In this document: piece by piece, positions 1-10,339 of the stretch
Layout of the letters: every line of letters begins with the position of its first letter
How positions within the stretch are numbered: position 1 is the first letter of the stretch
DNA from: Methylomonas methanica MC09
Lineage (GTDB): Bacteria > Pseudomonadota > Gammaproteobacteria > Methylococcales > Methylomonadaceae
Length of the DNA stretch: 64,000 nucleotides
Direction of reading: 5' to 3'
Assembly: GCF_000214665.1 (NCBI RefSeq)
Contig: NC_015572.1
Location: 4,216,001-4,280,000 of the forward strand
Program-made: the position numbers and the translations under genes
Notes under the pieces: generated by a model
What the model was told of the DNA's origin: nothing
Databases searched by the model: none
What the model saw: the letters and a program-made list of their open reading frames with translations, nothing else

Positions 1-379
1 GACGCTTTTTAGGCGGACGACAACCATTGTGTGGAATAGGTGTAACATCCACAATATTAGAAATTTTAAAGCCCATACTATTCAATGAGCGCACTGCCGA
101 CTCTCTTCCCGGCCCAGGACCTTTGATCATTACATCAAGATTTTTCATGCCGTATTCTTGGGCAACTATACCTGCCTTTTCAGCTGCGACCTGCGCAGCG
201 AAAGGGGTACTTTTTCTTGAACCTCTAAAGCCAGAACCACCCGAGGTAGCCCAGGAGAGGGCGTTCCCTTTTCTATCAGTGATTGTCACAATGGTATTAT
301 TAAAAGAAGCGTGAACATGGGCGATACCATCGGCCACTTCTTTTTTTATGCGTTTTTTAACACGGTTTTGGGTTGCCAT
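1..379 (-). CDS. rpsK: 30S ribosomal protein S11 (3' end cut by window)
   Basis: Component of the small-subunit platform near the mRNA exit and the E site. The reading frame starts at the ATG complementary to 377-379 ([11 protein letters not shown]...) and runs off the left edge after 126 codons ending ...PPKKR, so only the last few residues are missing. The conserved S11 segments [30 protein letters not shown] and [13 protein letters not shown] are all present. It follows rpsM by about 20 bases, as in the alpha operon, where rpoA and rpsD would be expected just outside the window. Confidence 0.97.
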   Translation of the reverse strand, partial: MATQNRVKKRIKKEVADGIAHVHASFNNTIVTITDRKGNALSWATSGGSGFRGSRKSTPFAAQVAAEKAGIVAQEYGMKNLDVMIKGPGPGRESAVRSLNSMGFKISNIVDVTPIPHNGCRPPKKR

Positions 380-400
380 TAACTTGCCTTTTTAAAAACT

Positions 401-757
401 TTATTTTGTAACTGGTTTTCTAGGGCCTTTACGGGTCCTTGCATTTGTTCTTGTGCGCTGCCCTCTTAACGGCAGCCCTCTTCTATGCCTAATACCTCGA
501 TAGCATCCAAGATCCATTAATCGTTTGATATTCATTGAGACTTCACGTCGCAAATCACCCTCCACAGTCATAGTGGCGATAACCTTGCGAATATTTTCAA
601 CTTGATCTTCGGTTAATTCTTTGATCTTTACGGTAGTTTGTATGCCAACCTTAGCGCAGATAAGCCGTGCCGTCTGCCTTCCAATTCCGTATATAGCAGT
701 CAATGCAATTTCTGCGTGCTTATGATCAGCTACGTTAATACCGGCTATACGAGCCAT
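401..757 (-). CDS. rpsM: 30S ribosomal protein S13
   Basis: Small-subunit head protein that contacts the P-site tRNA and forms bridges to the 50S subunit. The 118 residues match the usual family length. The N-terminal helix-turn-helix fold ([21 protein letters not shown]) and the basic tail with [10 protein letters not shown] and [10 protein letters not shown] are recognisable. It sits first in the alpha operon after rpmJ, with a 69-base gap that separates it from the spc operon genes. Confidence 0.98.
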   Translation of the reverse strand: MARIAGINVADHKHAEIALTAIYGIGRQTARLICAKVGIQTTVKIKELTEDQVENIRKVIATMTVEGDLRREVSMNIKRLMDLGCYRGIRHRRGLPLRGQRTRTNARTRKGPRKPVTK

Positions 758-826
758 CCAGATACTCCTAAAGTTTGATTCTTAAGTTAATCGAGAATTA
801 TAACATCATTCTTAAAAAAAACAAAA

Positions 827-940
827 TTAACCTTGACGTTGTTTGTGCCGGCCATCTTTACAGATTACCCTTACAACGCCACTTCTCTTAATGATTTTGC
901 AATTTTTGCAAATTGGCTTTATAGATGCGCGTACTTTCAC
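827..940 (-). CDS. rpmJ: 50S ribosomal protein L36 (zinc-binding form)
   Basis: Thirty-seven-codon gene found by reading the secY-rpsM gap. It begins with GTG (complement of 938-940), [11 protein letters not shown]..., and ends ...GRHKQRQG with TAA at 827-829. The zinc ribbon ligands C11, C14, C27 and H32 are intact, so this is the zinc-dependent C+ type. Position directly after secY is the standard end of the spc operon. An AAGGAG-like ribosome binding site lies just upstream of the GTG, which supports the non-ATG start. Confidence 0.95.
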   Translation of the reverse strand: MKVRASIKPICKNCKIIKRSGVVRVICKDGRHKQRQG

Positions 941-960
941 GGCAAACTCCTTATATTAGA

Positions 961-2286
961 TTAATTTCTTTTTAAATTCGCTTTTTTCATTAAGCTTTCA
1001 TATTGCTGAGACATCAAATGAGTTTGCATCTGAGATATAAAATCCATAACAACCACAACGATAATCAACAGGGAAGTGCCGCCGAATGAAAACGGTACGT
1101 TCCAATATACAATTAAAAACTCAGGAAGTAAGCAAATCAACGTTATGTAAATAGCACCTACCAGGGTTAATCGCGTCATAACCTTGTCTATATACGCCGT
1201 TGTCTGCACACCCGGCCGAATACCCGGCAAGTACGCCCCTGATTTTTTTAGATTCTCCGCTGTCTCTTTGGAATTAAAAACCAACGCCGTATAAAAAAAG
1301 CAGAAAAATATAATTGCCAGCGCATAAAACATTACATACACCGGCTGCCCAGGAGACAGTACTGTAGATATATCCTGCAACCACGCAAAACCGTCTACGT
1401 TACCAAACCAGCCGGCAATTGTCGCCGGAAAAAGTATAATACTGGAGGCAAATATCGGCGGTATAACACCCGCCATATTGAGTTTAAGCGGTAAAAACGA
1501 AGTTTGGCCGGCGTATACTTTATTGCCTTGCTGACGCTTAGGATAGTTGATTGTTATTCTACGCTGAGCTCGCTCTACAAAGACCACAATACCGGTGACG
1601 ACTATTGAGATAGCAAACAGCAAGATAATAAACGCACTATTCATCTCACCCGTTCTTGCTAACTCCAGCGTCCCGCCGATTGCCGAAGGTAACCCAGAAA
1701 CGATACCTGCAAAGATAATTAAGGATATACCGTTTCCAATCCCTCTTTCAGTAACCTGCTCCCCAAGCCACATCAAAAATATTGTGCCAGTAACCAAGGT
1801 GAGAGTTGTCACAATAATAAAAGCCAAACCGGGATTTATTACTACGGACATACCTCCCGCCGTTTGGTTTTGGAGGGCAATTGATATACCGATCGACTGA
1901 AACATTGCCAGAACAACAGTAGCATATCTGGTAAATTGCGTAATCTTTCTGCGACCAGATTCGCCTTCTTTCTTCATTTGCTCCATTGCAGGCACTACAA
2001 TGGTCATCAGCTGCATAATAATAGAAGCCGAAATATAAGGCATAATACCCAAGGCAAAGATACTCAGCCTCATCAGGGCACCACCTGAAAACATGTTAAA
2101 CATGTCCAGAATAGAACCAGATTGTTGCGCAAACATCGCCGCTAATGCATTTGGATCAATACCGGGAACAGGTATGTGCGCACCGACTCTATAAACCACG
2201 AACGCGCCCAATACAAATAGCAACCTTGACTTCAACTCTCCAAACTGAAATTTTCCAGCGGAAACATCATACCCTTTTGTGCTCAC
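961..2286 (-). CDS. secY: Protein translocase subunit SecY
   Basis: Channel-forming subunit of the SecYEG translocon in the inner membrane. It has 441 residues and ten hydrophobic segments. Family hallmarks include HIPVPGIDP near the start of TM1 and the plug, [17 protein letters not shown], the MPYISASII segment, [20 protein letters not shown], and the cytoplasmic loop [14 protein letters not shown] that contacts SecA and ribosomes. Its start codon directly abuts the rplO stop codon (2287), implying translational coupling within the spc operon. Its partner secE is in this window at 27.0 kb. Confidence 0.98.
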   Translation of the reverse strand: MSTKGYDVSAGKFQFGELKSRLLFVLGAFVVYRVGAHIPVPGIDPNALAAMFAQQSGSILDMFNMFSGGALMRLSIFALGIMPYISASIIMQLMTIVVPAMEQMKKEGESGRRKITQFTRYATVVLAMFQSIGISIALQNQTAGGMSVVINPGLAFIIVTTLTLVTGTIFLMWLGEQVTERGIGNGISLIIFAGIVSGLPSAIGGTLELARTGEMNSAFIILLFAISIVVTGIVVFVERAQRRITINYPKRQQGNKVYAGQTSFLPLKLNMAGVIPPIFASSIILFPATIAGWFGNVDGFAWLQDISTVLSPGQPVYVMFYALAIIFFCFFYTALVFNSKETAENLKKSGAYLPGIRPGVQTTAYIDKVMTRLTLVGAIYITLICLLPEFLIVYWNVPFSFGGTSLLIIVVVVMDFISQMQTHLMSQQYESLMKKANLKRN

Positions 2287-2721
2287 TTACGCCTCGACTT
2301 TGCCGCCAGCCGCTTGAATAGCTTCAAGAGCACCCGCAGTAACTGATATACCTTTCAATGAAACAGCTTTAGAGATTGAACCCGAATTAATCAGCTTCAC
2401 TTTCTTTGAAAAGGCCGGAACGATATTGTTATCGATCAAAACTTGCAAATCAATAACGCTTGCGTCTAAACCTTCTAACTCATGCAGTCTCAACTCTGCA
2501 GTAAATTTCGACATTCTAGATGTAAAACCAACTTTTGGCAGCCGCCTTTGCAAAGGCATTTGACCACCTTCAAAACCAACTTTATGGAATCCGCCACTAC
2601 GGGATTTTTGACCCTTATGACCCCTACCACAGGTTTTCCCATCAGTCGAGCCTATGCCGCGACCAACCCTTTTTGCTTTTTTCCTTGCACCGTAAGATGC
2701 TTGAATAGTATTAAGGTACAT
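2287..2721 (-). CDS. rplO: 50S ribosomal protein L15
   Basis: Late-assembly large-subunit protein with a glycine/arginine-rich N-terminal extension that threads into 23S rRNA ([24 protein letters not shown]). I place the start at the ATG complementary to 2719-2721, giving 144 residues ([11 protein letters not shown]...). This ATG overlaps the rpmD stop codon by one base (TGATG). A TTG one codon upstream is possible but unnecessary. The C-terminal globular part follows after about residue 60. Confidence 0.97.
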   Translation of the reverse strand: MYLNTIQASYGARKKAKRVGRGIGSTDGKTCGRGHKGQKSRSGGFHKVGFEGGQMPLQRRLPKVGFTSRMSKFTAELRLHELEGLDASVIDLQVLIDNNIVPAFSKKVKLINSGSISKAVSLKGISVTAGALEAIQAAGGKVEA

Positions 2722-2906
2722 CAAATTTCCTCGACTTTTAGCATGTATGCAATTTTATTGATCATTCCACGGTTTTCGGGAGTATCGATAACCTCAACGG
2801 TTTGTCGAATTTTATGAAGCCCCAAACCTTTTAAACATTGCTGATGACTTTTTAAACGCCCATTTTTACTTTTTGTCATCATTACACTTAATTTTTTGGC
2901 TACCAT
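2721..2906 (-). CDS. rpmD: 50S ribosomal protein L30
   Basis: Small large-subunit protein, 61 residues, typical length for bacterial L30. The core [20 protein letters not shown] followed by [22 protein letters not shown] matches the family. It is sandwiched between rpsE, six bases upstream, and rplO, whose ATG overlaps this stop codon. That is the usual spc-operon arrangement. Confidence 0.96.
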   Translation of the reverse strand: MVAKKLSVMMTKSKNGRLKSHQQCLKGLGLHKIRQTVEVIDTPENRGMINKIAYMLKVEEI

Positions 2907-2911
2907 GAAAA

Positions 2912-3418
2912 TTATCCTGTAATTTGTTCAACACTCAAACCGCGCTTAGCTGCGATTTGCTTGGCATCATGCATAGAGGTCAAGCCGTTAATAGTTGCTC
3001 TAACAACGTTAATTGGGTTACTTGTACCGATACACTTCGCTAAAACATTATGCACGCCGACAACCTCGAATACCGCCCTCATCGCACCGCCAGCAATGAT
3101 ACCGGTACCTTCAGAAGCGGGTTGCATATATACTTTCGCAGCGCCTGTATTTGACATAACCGAGTATTGTAGAGTGCCTTCTTTTAAAGCCACTTTACGC
3201 ATGTTTTTTCTAGCTTGTTCAAGTGACTTTTGAATTGCCACCGGCACTTCCCGAGCCTTAGATACGCCGTATCCGACTCTACCTTCGCCATCGCCAACAA
3301 CTGTAAGAGCCGCAAAACCAAAAACCCGACCGCCTTTCACTACTTTAGCCACACGTCTTACGGATACAAGTTTTTCTTGCAATCCATCTGTACTACCTTG
3401 AGCTGGTGCTGTTGCCAT
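2912..3418 (-). CDS. rpsE: 30S ribosomal protein S5
   Basis: Small-subunit protein at the mRNA entry site, with roles in decoding fidelity and helicase activity. In the 168 residues the double-stranded RNA-binding-like N-terminal domain ([23 protein letters not shown]) precedes the C-terminal domain with [19 protein letters not shown] and [19 protein letters not shown]. The spectinomycin-loop region around residues 20-30 (VAKVVKGG) looks wild type. Confidence 0.98.
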   Translation of the reverse strand: MATAPAQGSTDGLQEKLVSVRRVAKVVKGGRVFGFAALTVVGDGEGRVGYGVSKAREVPVAIQKSLEQARKNMRKVALKEGTLQYSVMSNTGAAKVYMQPASEGTGIIAGGAMRAVFEVVGVHNVLAKCIGTSNPINVVRATINGLTSMHDAKQIAAKRGLSVEQITG

Positions 3419-3429
3419 GCTTAATTCCC

Positions 3430-3783
3430 CTAAAACTTCAATCCAGCTTCACGTGCAGCATCAGCCAATGCCTTTACGCGACCATGATATTTAAAACCTG
3501 AACGATCAAATGCTACATGCGTAACACCTGCGGCGATTGCTTTTTCAGCAATTTGTTTCCCGACTTCCGTTGCAGCGTTGACGTTACTCGTATTCTTGAC
3601 AGCGCTTTTAATATTAACTTCTACAGTTGACGCGGCGGCCAAAGTCGCTTTTCCATCCGCACTTAATACTTGCGCATAAATGTGCTGAGACGTTCTATGA
3701 ATGGTTAATCTATTAACCTCTTGCTTCTTTATTTTGCAGCGTAATTTCAAAGCTCTTTTTAATCTAGCGGACTTTTTATCCAT
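3430..3783 (-). CDS. rplR: 50S ribosomal protein L18
   Basis: 5S rRNA-binding protein of the central protuberance, 117 residues, standard length. Recognised by [15 protein letters not shown], the region [19 protein letters not shown], and the C-terminal [26 protein letters not shown], which is the most conserved part of the family. It lies between rplF and rpsE with short gaps of 8 and 11 bases. Confidence 0.98.
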   Translation of the reverse strand: MDKKSARLKRALKLRCKIKKQEVNRLTIHRTSQHIYAQVLSADGKATLAAASTVEVNIKSAVKNTSNVNAATEVGKQIAEKAIAAGVTHVAFDRSGFKYHGRVKALADAAREAGLKF

Positions 3784-3791
3784 CTGTTTAC

Positions 3792-4325
3792 CTATTTTTT
3801 CTTGGCTTCTTTGCGAGCGACATATTCATCGGCTAATCTAACACCTTTACCTTTATAAGGCTCCGGTGGACGGAAGGATCTAATTTCCGATGCAACTTGC
3901 CCGACTTTCTGTTTATCGCTACCTTTTACATGAAGTTCAGTTTGCGAAGGCAACTCTACTGTTACGCCATCCGGAACCGTATATTCAACTGGATTAGAAT
4001 AACCAAGCGATAGCGTCAATAAGTTACCCTTAACCTGCGCTCGGTAACCAACGCCAACCAAAAGCATTTTTTTAACAAAGCCTTCAGATACACCTTTGAC
4101 CATATTGTTGATCGATGCTCGCGCTGTGCCGGCAAATGCTTTTGCATTTTTAGTATTTTCGTCCCAGACAACCTTTATTTCGTCTTGACCTATATCCAGC
4201 TTTACAGCTTCATGCAGACCAAAAGATAGTTCACCCAACTTGCCTTTCACTACCATCAAGTTCCCATCAACTTTTACATCAACACCCGATGGCACTGTAA
4301 TAGGAGCATTTGCTACTCTTGACAT
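3792..4325 (-). CDS. rplF: 50S ribosomal protein L6
   Basis: Large-subunit protein at the base of the L7/L12 stalk near the sarcin-ricin loop. It has 177 residues in two repeated alpha/beta domains. [17 protein letters not shown] starts the first, and the second ends with the signature [16 protein letters not shown] before a basic tail [13 protein letters not shown] end. Family length and spc-operon position (rpsH-rplF-rplR) agree. Confidence 0.98.
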   Translation of the reverse strand: MSRVANAPITVPSGVDVKVDGNLMVVKGKLGELSFGLHEAVKLDIGQDEIKVVWDENTKNAKAFAGTARASINNMVKGVSEGFVKKMLLVGVGYRAQVKGNLLTLSLGYSNPVEYTVPDGVTVELPSQTELHVKGSDKQKVGQVASEIRSFRPPEPYKGKGVRLADEYVARKEAKKK

Positions 4326-4340
4326 ACTATCTCCTAAGCC

Positions 4341-4736
4341 TTAGCAAACTGTGCAAATCACTTCGCCGCCGTGCCCAATAGCACGCGCAGCACGATCTGT
4401 CATAACACCGTTGGAAGTAGAAACTATTGCAATTCCTAAACCACCCAATACCTTTGGTAACTCGTCCTTCGATTTATAAATACGTAAACCCGGACGACTC
4501 ACTCGTTTCACATTTTCGATAACAGGTACCCCATTGAAATATTTCAACTCAACCGTCATTTCCATGTGATTGCCGTTTTGCTCGGCGTTAAAATCAGTTA
4601 TATAACCTTCTTCTTTTAATACCTTCGCAATAGCCAGTTTCAGCTTAGAGGAAGGCATTTTTACACTTTTTTTACCTGCAGACTGACCATTTCTAATTCT
4701 GGTCAACATATCTGCAATTGGATCTGTCATGCTCAT
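4341..4736 (-). CDS. rpsH: 30S ribosomal protein S8
   Basis: Primary 16S rRNA-binding protein and, in Escherichia coli, the translational repressor of the spc operon. The 131 residues begin [17 protein letters not shown], the usual start, so the first ATG is kept. The C-terminal RNA-binding domain holds SRPGLRIY and the strongly conserved [16 protein letters not shown]. Autoregulation by binding near rplX/rplE mRNA is known for the family and not tested here. Confidence 0.98.
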   Translation of the reverse strand: MSMTDPIADMLTRIRNGQSAGKKSVKMPSSKLKLAIAKVLKEEGYITDFNAEQNGNHMEMTVELKYFNGVPVIENVKRVSRPGLRIYKSKDELPKVLGGLGIAIVSTSNGVMTDRAARAIGHGGEVICTVC

Positions 4737-4766
4737 AAATATTCTCCAAATACGTAAGGTACAGAA

Positions 4767-5072
4767 TTACCAGCTAGCCTTGGTTACACCAGGTACATCA
4801 CCACGCATGGTGGCTTCTCTCAGTTTATTACGGCTTAGACCAAATTTTCTGTAATAACCGTGCGGACGACCTGTCAGGTTACAACGATTACGTAATCTGG
4901 ATTTACTTGAGTCCCTCGGTAACTTTTGTAATTGAAGTTGAGCAGCTTCCTTTTCTTCATAAGAAGCATTTGGAGATCTAACAATTTCTTTTAAAGCACT
5001 TCTTTTCGCTTGGTATTTTTTAATTAAGTTTGCGCGTTTTACTTCGCGCGCAATCATTGATTTTTTTGCCAT
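4767..5072 (-). CDS. rpsN: 30S ribosomal protein S14 (zinc-free form)
   Basis: Small-subunit head protein of 101 residues. This is the longer C-minus form: it has no CxxC zinc ribbon. The motif [22 protein letters not shown], split here as [12 protein letters not shown] and [10 protein letters not shown], and the C-terminal [11 protein letters not shown] identify it. Zinc independence contrasts with the zinc-binding L36 of the same operon. Confidence 0.97.
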   Translation of the reverse strand: MAKKSMIAREVKRANLIKKYQAKRSALKEIVRSPNASYEEKEAAQLQLQKLPRDSSKSRLRNRCNLTGRPHGYYRKFGLSRNKLREATMRGDVPGVTKASW

Positions 5073-5083
5073 ATCCGTCGCCC

Positions 5084-5623
5084 TTAGTTTTTGAATGGAA
5101 AATTAAATTGCTTCAGCAACGCCAAACCTTCTTCGTCAGATTTAGCCGTTGTTGTGATGCAAATATCCATACCACGCAGAGCGTCTATTTTGTCATAGTC
5201 TATCTCTGGGAAAATTATTTGTTCTTTTATGCCCATAGAGTAGTTACCACGACCGTCAAAACTTTTAGAACTCATCCCTCTAAAGTCTCGAATACGCGGA
5301 ATCGCAATAGTAATCAGCCTATCGAAAAACTCATACATTTTTGCGCCACGTAAGGTTACTTTGCAACCGATTGGCATGTCATCACGAATTTTGAAACCCG
5401 CAATAGATTTTCTCGCCAAAGTAACAACCGCTTTTTGGCCAGCAATTTTTTCCATATCTGCAACAGCCGATTGGAGAATTTTTTTATCAGCAATGGCTTC
5501 GCCCACACCCATATTCAGCGTGATTTTGGAGAGCTTAGGTACTTGCATGATTGATTTATAACCAAATTGCTCTTGCATTGCCTGAACAATTTCACTTTTG
5601 TATTTTGATTCTAGTCTAGCCAT
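5084..5623 (-). CDS. rplE: 50S ribosomal protein L5
   Basis: Central-protuberance protein binding 5S rRNA and contacting P-site tRNA. It has 179 residues. [52 protein letters not shown] and the C-terminal [18 protein letters not shown] are family hallmarks. The gene lies 12 bases from rplX and 11 from rpsN in the spc operon. Confidence 0.98.
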   Translation of the reverse strand: MARLESKYKSEIVQAMQEQFGYKSIMQVPKLSKITLNMGVGEAIADKKILQSAVADMEKIAGQKAVVTLARKSIAGFKIRDDMPIGCKVTLRGAKMYEFFDRLITIAIPRIRDFRGMSSKSFDGRGNYSMGIKEQIIFPEIDYDKIDALRGMDICITTTAKSDEEGLALLKQFNFPFKN

Positions 5624-5635
5624 AGCTCTATTACC

Positions 5636-5953
5636 TTATAGACCAACAACATCATTAGTTGATTTAAAAAATCTGACTTTTTTTCCGTCTTCCAGAATTC
5701 TAAACCCTACACGATCTGCTTTTTTGGTCTTAGGATTGAATAAAGCCACGTTTGAAATATCGACAGGCATATCTTTCTCGACGATGCCACCAGAAACACC
5801 CAAGTTTGGATTACCTTTTTGGTGTTTTTTGACAGTATTGATACCCTCTACCAACACTTTTTTGTCGCTCAAAAACCTTACGACTTTCCCTAGCTTGCCT
5901 TTGTCTTTCCCTACAATCACGATGACTTCATCGCCTTGTTTAATTTTTTGCAT
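5636..5953 (-). CDS. rplX: 50S ribosomal protein L24
   Basis: Assembly-initiating large-subunit protein with a KOW motif ([22 protein letters not shown]). I choose the ATG complementary to 5951-5953, giving 105 residues starting [10 protein letters not shown], because a GGGT ribosome binding site stands in front of it and the family normally starts here. A TTG four codons upstream would add MGIN but only as read-through of the rplN-rplX gap. Confidence 0.96.
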   Translation of the reverse strand: MQKIKQGDEVIVIVGKDKGKLGKVVRFLSDKKVLVEGINTVKKHQKGNPNLGVSGGIVEKDMPVDISNVALFNPKTKKADRVGFRILEDGKKVRFFKSTNDVVGL

Positions 5954-5968
5954 GTTGATACCCAATAG

Positions 5969-6337
5969 TTAAAGTACTTCTGGAGCCAGTGAGATAATTT
6001 TCATAAATTTATCCCCTCTTAATTCCCTTGTTACTGGTCCAAATATACGGGTACCAATTGGCTGAAGTTGGTTGTTTAAAATTACAGCGGCGTTACCATC
6101 GAAACGAATAACAGAGCCGTCGGCTCTACGTACGCCTTTTCGGGTTCTAACTACAAGTGCGTTATATACGTCACCTTTTTTAACCCTTGTACGTGGCATA
6201 GCGTCTTTCACGCTGACTTTTATAATATCGCCTATACCAGCGTAGCGCCTGTGTGAGCCACCTAATACTTTGATACACATGACCTTTTTTGCACCGCTAT
6301 TATCGGCGACGTCAAGGCTAGTTTGCATCTGAATCAT
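5969..6337 (-). CDS. rplN: 50S ribosomal protein L14
   Basis: Large-subunit interface protein forming bridge B8. The length of 122 residues is exactly typical. [21 protein letters not shown], given here as [15 protein letters not shown], then [19 protein letters not shown] and [13 protein letters not shown] are diagnostic. First gene of the spc part of the cluster, 28 bases after rpsQ, so any spc promoter or S8-type leader would have to sit in a very short gap; I see no convincing promoter there. Confidence 0.98.
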   Translation of the reverse strand: MIQMQTSLDVADNSGAKKVMCIKVLGGSHRRYAGIGDIIKVSVKDAMPRTRVKKGDVYNALVVRTRKGVRRADGSVIRFDGNAAVILNNQLQPIGTRIFGPVTRELRGDKFMKIISLAPEVL

Positions 6338-6365
6338 TTTAAATTCCCAACTAAATTCGAATTAA

Positions 6366-6629
6366 TTATCTATTAGAAGCTTCAAGCACTTCTACTAATT
6401 TAAATGTCTTGTTCTTGGACAACGGGCGACATGAAGTAATCGAAACAATATCGCCTTCATTGCACTGGTTGTTTTCATCGTGCACAAGAAACTTGGTCGA
6501 ACGCTTAACGTATTTTCCATAAACCGGATGCTTAACCAGTCGCTCAACCAGAACCGAAACCGTTTTATCCATTTTGTTACTGACGACGCGACCGGTTACC
6601 GTACGGATATTTTCTGCTTTATCATTCAT
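6366..6629 (-). CDS. rpsQ: 30S ribosomal protein S17
   Basis: Primary 16S rRNA-binding OB-fold protein, 87 residues. The family pattern [22 protein letters not shown], seen here as [15 protein letters not shown], is followed by [14 protein letters not shown] and the S17 signature [20 protein letters not shown]. Its start is two bases from the rpmC stop codon, so the S10-operon genes rplP-rpmC-rpsQ are tightly coupled. Confidence 0.97.
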   Translation of the reverse strand: MNDKAENIRTVTGRVVSNKMDKTVSVLVERLVKHPVYGKYVKRSTKFLVHDENNQCNEGDIVSITSCRPLSKNKTFKLVEVLEASNR

Positions 6630-6631
6630 AG

Positions 6632-6823
6632 TTAGACACTCGCCTTTTCGCTTAAAACAGTATTGATACGAGCTATATCGCGTCTTACCTGCTTTACTTG
6701 GCTAGATCGAATCTGCTGACCAGCGCCTTTTTGCATACGCAAATTAAATTGCTCACGAGCCAATTCCAAAAGATCGGCCATTAACTCATCTTTTGATTTA
6801 TTTCTTAATTCTGCTGCTTTCAT
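6632..6823 (-). CDS. rpmC: 50S ribosomal protein L29
   Basis: Helical-hairpin protein at the polypeptide exit tunnel, part of the trigger factor and SRP docking site. The 63 residues are typical, with [19 protein letters not shown] and the signature [14 protein letters not shown]. Its ATG shares one base with the rplP stop codon. Confidence 0.97.
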   Translation of the reverse strand: MKAAELRNKSKDELMADLLELAREQFNLRMQKGAGQQIRSSQVKQVRRDIARINTVLSEKASV

Positions 6824-7236
6824 TACATTATTGTCCGTGCGGAAAATGTTGTCTTAACAGGAAGTTTCGCTGCCGCCAACCCAAACGCTTCACGCGCAAG
6901 TTCTTCGGAAACGCCTTCAATTTCGAACAACATAGTGCCTGGTTTAATTTGAGCAACCCAGTATTCTACACTACCTTTACCTTTACCCATACGAACTTCT
7001 AATGGTTTTTTGGTAATTGGCTTATCGGGGAAAACCCGAATCCAGATTTTACCGCCTCTTTTTACGTGGCGGCTGATTGCTCTACGCGCCGCCTCAATTT
7101 GGCGGGCCGTCATTCTACCACGACTAACTGACTTTAATCCATACTCGCCAAAACTAACTGATGATCCTCTAAGGGCCGTACCGTTATTTCTGCCTGTATG
7201 CTGTTTACGAAATTTTGTTCTTTTTGGCTGAAGCAT
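6823..7236 (-). CDS. rplP: 50S ribosomal protein L16
   Basis: Large-subunit protein near the A-site tRNA elbow and peptidyl-transferase centre, 137 residues. It starts [19 protein letters not shown] and contains [19 protein letters not shown] and [20 protein letters not shown], the two L16 signatures. The arginine before GMGKGKG-type loop that is hydroxylated in some bacteria lies in the second signature. Modification cannot be inferred from sequence. Confidence 0.98.
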   Translation of the reverse strand: MLQPKRTKFRKQHTGRNNGTALRGSSVSFGEYGLKSVSRGRMTARQIEAARRAISRHVKRGGKIWIRVFPDKPITKKPLEVRMGKGKGSVEYWVAQIKPGTMLFEIEGVSEELAREAFGLAAAKLPVKTTFSARTIM

Positions 7237-7252
7237 TATTCTATTCCTTCAA

Positions 7253-7924
7253 CTATTTTTTAGAATCGGAGTTCAACGAAGCTGCGTGCGCATCTATATC
7301 GAACACTTCACCTTTAAATATCCAGACCTTAATCCCAATAATGCCGTAGGTTGTTTTAGCTTCGGCAGTACCGTAATCAATGTCGGCACGCAAGGTATGC
7401 AATGGAACACGACCTTCTCTATACCATTCAGTTCTAGCAATCTCAGCGCCATTCAAACGCCCCGCCACGGTGATTTTAATACCTTCGGCACCGAGACGCA
7501 TTGTGTTGGTAACAGCCCGTTTCATCGCTCTGCGGTACATAATCCGCTTCTCTAGTTGCTGAGCAATGCTTTCCGCAACTAAGTATGCATCTAATTCCGG
7601 CTTTCTAATTTCTTCAACATTCAACTGAACAGGCACACCCATCATGGCAGAGATATCTTGTCTCAAAACATCGATATCTTCGCCTTTCTTGCCTATAACA
7701 ATACCAGGACGCGCAGTATGCACAGTGATATTCGCATTGTTAGCAGGACGGTTGATCTGCACTCTACTTACAGATGCGTGAGCAAGTTTTTTCTTGATAT
7801 ACTCGCGAACTTTCAGATCTTGTAACAGAAGAACTGGGTAATTCTGGCTATTTGCATACCATCTGGAAGTCCAATCTTTAACAATCCCGAGACGTATGCC
7901 CGTGGGATGAACCTTTTGACCCAT
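7253..7924 (-). CDS. rpsC: 30S ribosomal protein S3
   Basis: Small-subunit head protein lining the mRNA entry tunnel, 223 residues. [18 protein letters not shown] begins the protein. The KH type II domain holds [17 protein letters not shown] (GxxG loop), and the C-terminal domain has [20 protein letters not shown] and [17 protein letters not shown]. Length and order rplV-rpsC-rplP agree with the S10 operon. Confidence 0.98.
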   Translation of the reverse strand: MGQKVHPTGIRLGIVKDWTSRWYANSQNYPVLLLQDLKVREYIKKKLAHASVSRVQINRPANNANITVHTARPGIVIGKKGEDIDVLRQDISAMMGVPVQLNVEEIRKPELDAYLVAESIAQQLEKRIMYRRAMKRAVTNTMRLGAEGIKITVAGRLNGAEIARTEWYREGRVPLHTLRADIDYGTAEAKTTYGIIGIKVWIFKGEVFDIDAHAASLNSDSKK

Positions 7925-7936
7925 TTTCTACCTCTA

Positions 7937-8269
7937 TTAGCTTTCTGCTACTTTAATTGTTATGTGACAAGTTCTTTTCAGAATGTGATTTGCACGTCCT
8001 TTGGCTCTGGCACTGATCCTTTTCATGGTCCGGCCTTCATTCACATATACTGTCGATACCTTCAACTCATCAACGTCCGCACTTTCATTGTGCTCTGCAT
8101 TTGCGATAGCAGATTCAAGAATTTTCTTGATAATTGCCGCCGCTTTCTTTGAACTGAAATTCAATAGATTAAGCGCTTTTTCAACCGGCAATCCACGTAT
8201 TTGGTCCCCCACCAATCTGGCTTTTTGTGCAGATAGTGGAGCATTATTCAATTTAGCTGAAACTTCCAC
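7937..8269 (-). CDS. rplV: 50S ribosomal protein L22
   Basis: Protein whose beta-hairpin lines the exit tunnel, 110 residues. Recognised by [20 protein letters not shown] and the hairpin and C-terminal signature [20 protein letters not shown], which carries the macrolide-related loop. No insertion in the loop is seen. Confidence 0.98.
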   Translation of the reverse strand: MEVSAKLNNAPLSAQKARLVGDQIRGLPVEKALNLLNFSSKKAAAIIKKILESAIANAEHNESADVDELKVSTVYVNEGRTMKRISARAKGRANHILKRTCHITIKVAES

Positions 8270-8277
8270 ACTGACTC

Positions 8278-8550
8278 CTATCTTGATTTTTTATCAATAA
8301 TATGGCCCTTATAAGTTCTTGTGGGCGAAAACTCCCCCAACTTATGACCAACCATGTTTTCTGAGATCAGGACAGGAATGTGCTGTTTACCGTTGTGCAC
8401 AGCTATGGTCAGACCCAACATATCCGGGCTAATCATGGATCTTCTTGACCAAGTTTTAATCGGTTTCCGGTTATTTGCTCTCACTGCTTCCTCTACTTTT
8501 TTCAGCAAGTGATGATCAATAAATGGACCTTTTTTAATTGAACGCGGCAC
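8278..8550 (-). CDS. rpsS: 30S ribosomal protein S19
   Basis: Small-subunit head protein near the A-site finger bridge, 90 residues. [41 protein letters not shown] and the C-terminal [15 protein letters not shown] are diagnostic. It is 12 bases downstream of rplB. Confidence 0.98.
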   Translation of the reverse strand: MPRSIKKGPFIDHHLLKKVEEAVRANNRKPIKTWSRRSMISPDMLGLTIAVHNGKQHIPVLISENMVGHKLGEFSPTRTYKGHIIDKKSR

Positions 8551-8562
8551 GAGTTATACCTC

Positions 8563-9390
8563 TTATTTTTGCTTACGGCGTCTGACAATCATGTTGTCAG
8601 TACGTTTGTTTTTGCGTGTTTTGTAGCCTTTAGTAGGCGTACCCCAAGGTGAAACAGGGTGTCTACCACCTGAAGTTCTGCCTTCACCACCACCATGCGG
8701 GTGATCAACAGGATTCATCGCCACGCCCCTGACAGTCGGACGAACCCCTCGCCATCTTTTTGCACCGGCCTTACCTAGCGAAACCAAGTTATGTTCCGAA
8801 TTAGATACCTCACCCACTACACCTTTGCAGTCGGACGGCACTTTACGCATTTCACCAGAACGCAGGCGAATCGTTACATACGCACCATCTTTTGCTACTA
8901 GCTGTACTGATGTACCGGCACTTCTGGCAATTTGCGCACCTTTACCTGGCTTCAGTTCAACGCAATGGATAGTAGTACCCAGCGGCATGTTCCGAAGCGG
9001 CATACAATTACCCGGTTTGACAGGTGCGGTTTCCGCGCTAATAATTTCCTGGCCTATTTCGATACCTTTGGGCGCGATAATATATTTGCGCTCACCATCC
9101 TTAAACAACACCAGTGCGATATTGGCGGTTCTGTTGGGGTCGTATTCGACTCTTTCAACAACAGCAGGTATTTCAGTTTTATTGCGCTTAAAGTCAATGA
9201 TGCGGTAGAACTGTTTATGTCCACCACCAACGTGCCGGGTTGTAATCCGACCCGTATTGTTACGCCCGCCAGTCTTGCTTTTTTTGTCTAGTAGTTGCGC
9301 AAATGGCTTACCCTTATGCAAATCATCATTTTTTACACGCACTACAAACCGAGAACCCGGAGATGTCGGTTTAGATTTTAGAATAGCCAT
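8563..9390 (-). CDS. rplB: 50S ribosomal protein L2
   Basis: Core large-subunit protein required for peptidyl-transferase activity and subunit association, 275 residues. [18 protein letters not shown] at the start, [20 protein letters not shown], the central OB/SH3-like domain and the C-terminal motif [20 protein letters not shown], including the essential histidine in DHPHGGGEG, are present. Confidence 0.99.
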   Translation of the reverse strand: MAILKSKPTSPGSRFVVRVKNDDLHKGKPFAQLLDKKSKTGGRNNTGRITTRHVGGGHKQFYRIIDFKRNKTEIPAVVERVEYDPNRTANIALVLFKDGERKYIIAPKGIEIGQEIISAETAPVKPGNCMPLRNMPLGTTIHCVELKPGKGAQIARSAGTSVQLVAKDGAYVTIRLRSGEMRKVPSDCKGVVGEVSNSEHNLVSLGKAGAKRWRGVRPTVRGVAMNPVDHPHGGGEGRTSGGRHPVSPWGTPTKGYKTRKNKRTDNMIVRRRKQK

Positions 9391-9419
9391 GCTTTTCTAC
9401 CGCTCCTATTGATCTTTTA

Positions 9420-9719
9420 TTAAGCTGTTGCTAATTCAATATTGTGTCCGGACTGCAATCTGACATATGCCTTTTTCCAATCCGATCTTTTACCCAACGT
9501 ACGCCCAAAGCGCTTGATTTTACCTTTTACATTTAAAACGCGCACTGACTCAACTTTCACTTCAAACATCATCTCTACTGCGTTTTTAACCTGTAATTTA
9601 GTGGCATTTTTTGCAACTTTAAACACAAATTGATTGCCTTTGTCGGCAACGATGGCGCTTTTCTCTGACACAATCGGAGCAAAAATGATATTGGCTAATT
9701 TAATTTGCTGAATACTCAT
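9420..9719 (-). CDS. rplW: 50S ribosomal protein L23
   Basis: Exit-tunnel protein and docking point for trigger factor and SRP, 99 residues. APIVSEKSAIVADKGNQFVF and FEVKVESVRVLNVKGKIKRFG mark the family. Its ATG overlaps the rplD stop codon by four bases (9716-9719), a translational-coupling arrangement. Confidence 0.97.
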   Translation of the reverse strand: MSIQQIKLANIIFAPIVSEKSAIVADKGNQFVFKVAKNATKLQVKNAVEMMFEVKVESVRVLNVKGKIKRFGRTLGKRSDWKKAYVRLQSGHNIELATA

Positions 9720-10336
9720 GCTAAACGCTCCTCGATCTGTTTCAGTGCAGCAGTTGTTGCAATTACCTTATCAGCCGAAACCAAAGACACAGGGTCTACG
9801 CTAGTTGGGGTCACTACGGCGATGTAAGGCAGATTTCTGGCCGCTAAAATCAAATTTTCATTTAATTCCTCAGTTACTACCAAGATACGCTTTGCGTCGA
9901 TATCTTTAATTTTGGCGAGAAATTCTTTAGTTTTTGGCGAGGACGGCATAATGTCGTCACACACTGCTATTCTGTCCTGTCTCAGCAATTCCGAGAAAAT
10001 AGACCGAATGCCAGCTTTGTACATTTTTTTATTCAACTTTTGATCAAACGATCTAGGTTGTGCCGCGAAATTCACACCACCCGTGCGCCAAATCGGGCTG
10101 CGTGTGGTCCCGGCGCGCGCGCGGCCTGTTCCTTTTTGCCTAAAAGGCTTCGCACCACCACCACTTACCGCAGCGCGATTTTTTTGAGCTTTCGTTCCCG
10201 CTCTCGCAGCCGCCATGTATTTGACAACCAACTGGTGAACAAGGGTTTCATTAAAATCTTGGCCAAAAACCAATTCAGATACATCCAGTGCTTGCGATGT
10301 ACCTTGATTACTGATTGCAGGTATTTGCAGACTCAT
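9716..10336 (-). CDS. rplD: 50S ribosomal protein L4
   Basis: Large-subunit protein with a loop reaching the exit tunnel. In Escherichia coli it also represses the S10 operon. I start it at the ATG complementary to 10334-10336 (206 residues, MSLQIPAIS...), with an AAGGG ribosome binding site in the rplC tail. A GTG one codon earlier is possible. The tunnel loop is visible as GGGAKPFRQKGTGRARAGT followed by SPIWRTGGVNF. Confidence 0.97.
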   Translation of the reverse strand: MSLQIPAISNQGTSQALDVSELVFGQDFNETLVHQLVVKYMAAARAGTKAQKNRAAVSGGGAKPFRQKGTGRARAGTTRSPIWRTGGVNFAAQPRSFDQKLNKKMYKAGIRSIFSELLRQDRIAVCDDIMPSSPKTKEFLAKIKDIDAKRILVVTEELNENLILAARNLPYIAVVTPTSVDPVSLVSADKVIATTAALKQIEERLA

Positions 10337-10339
10337 CAC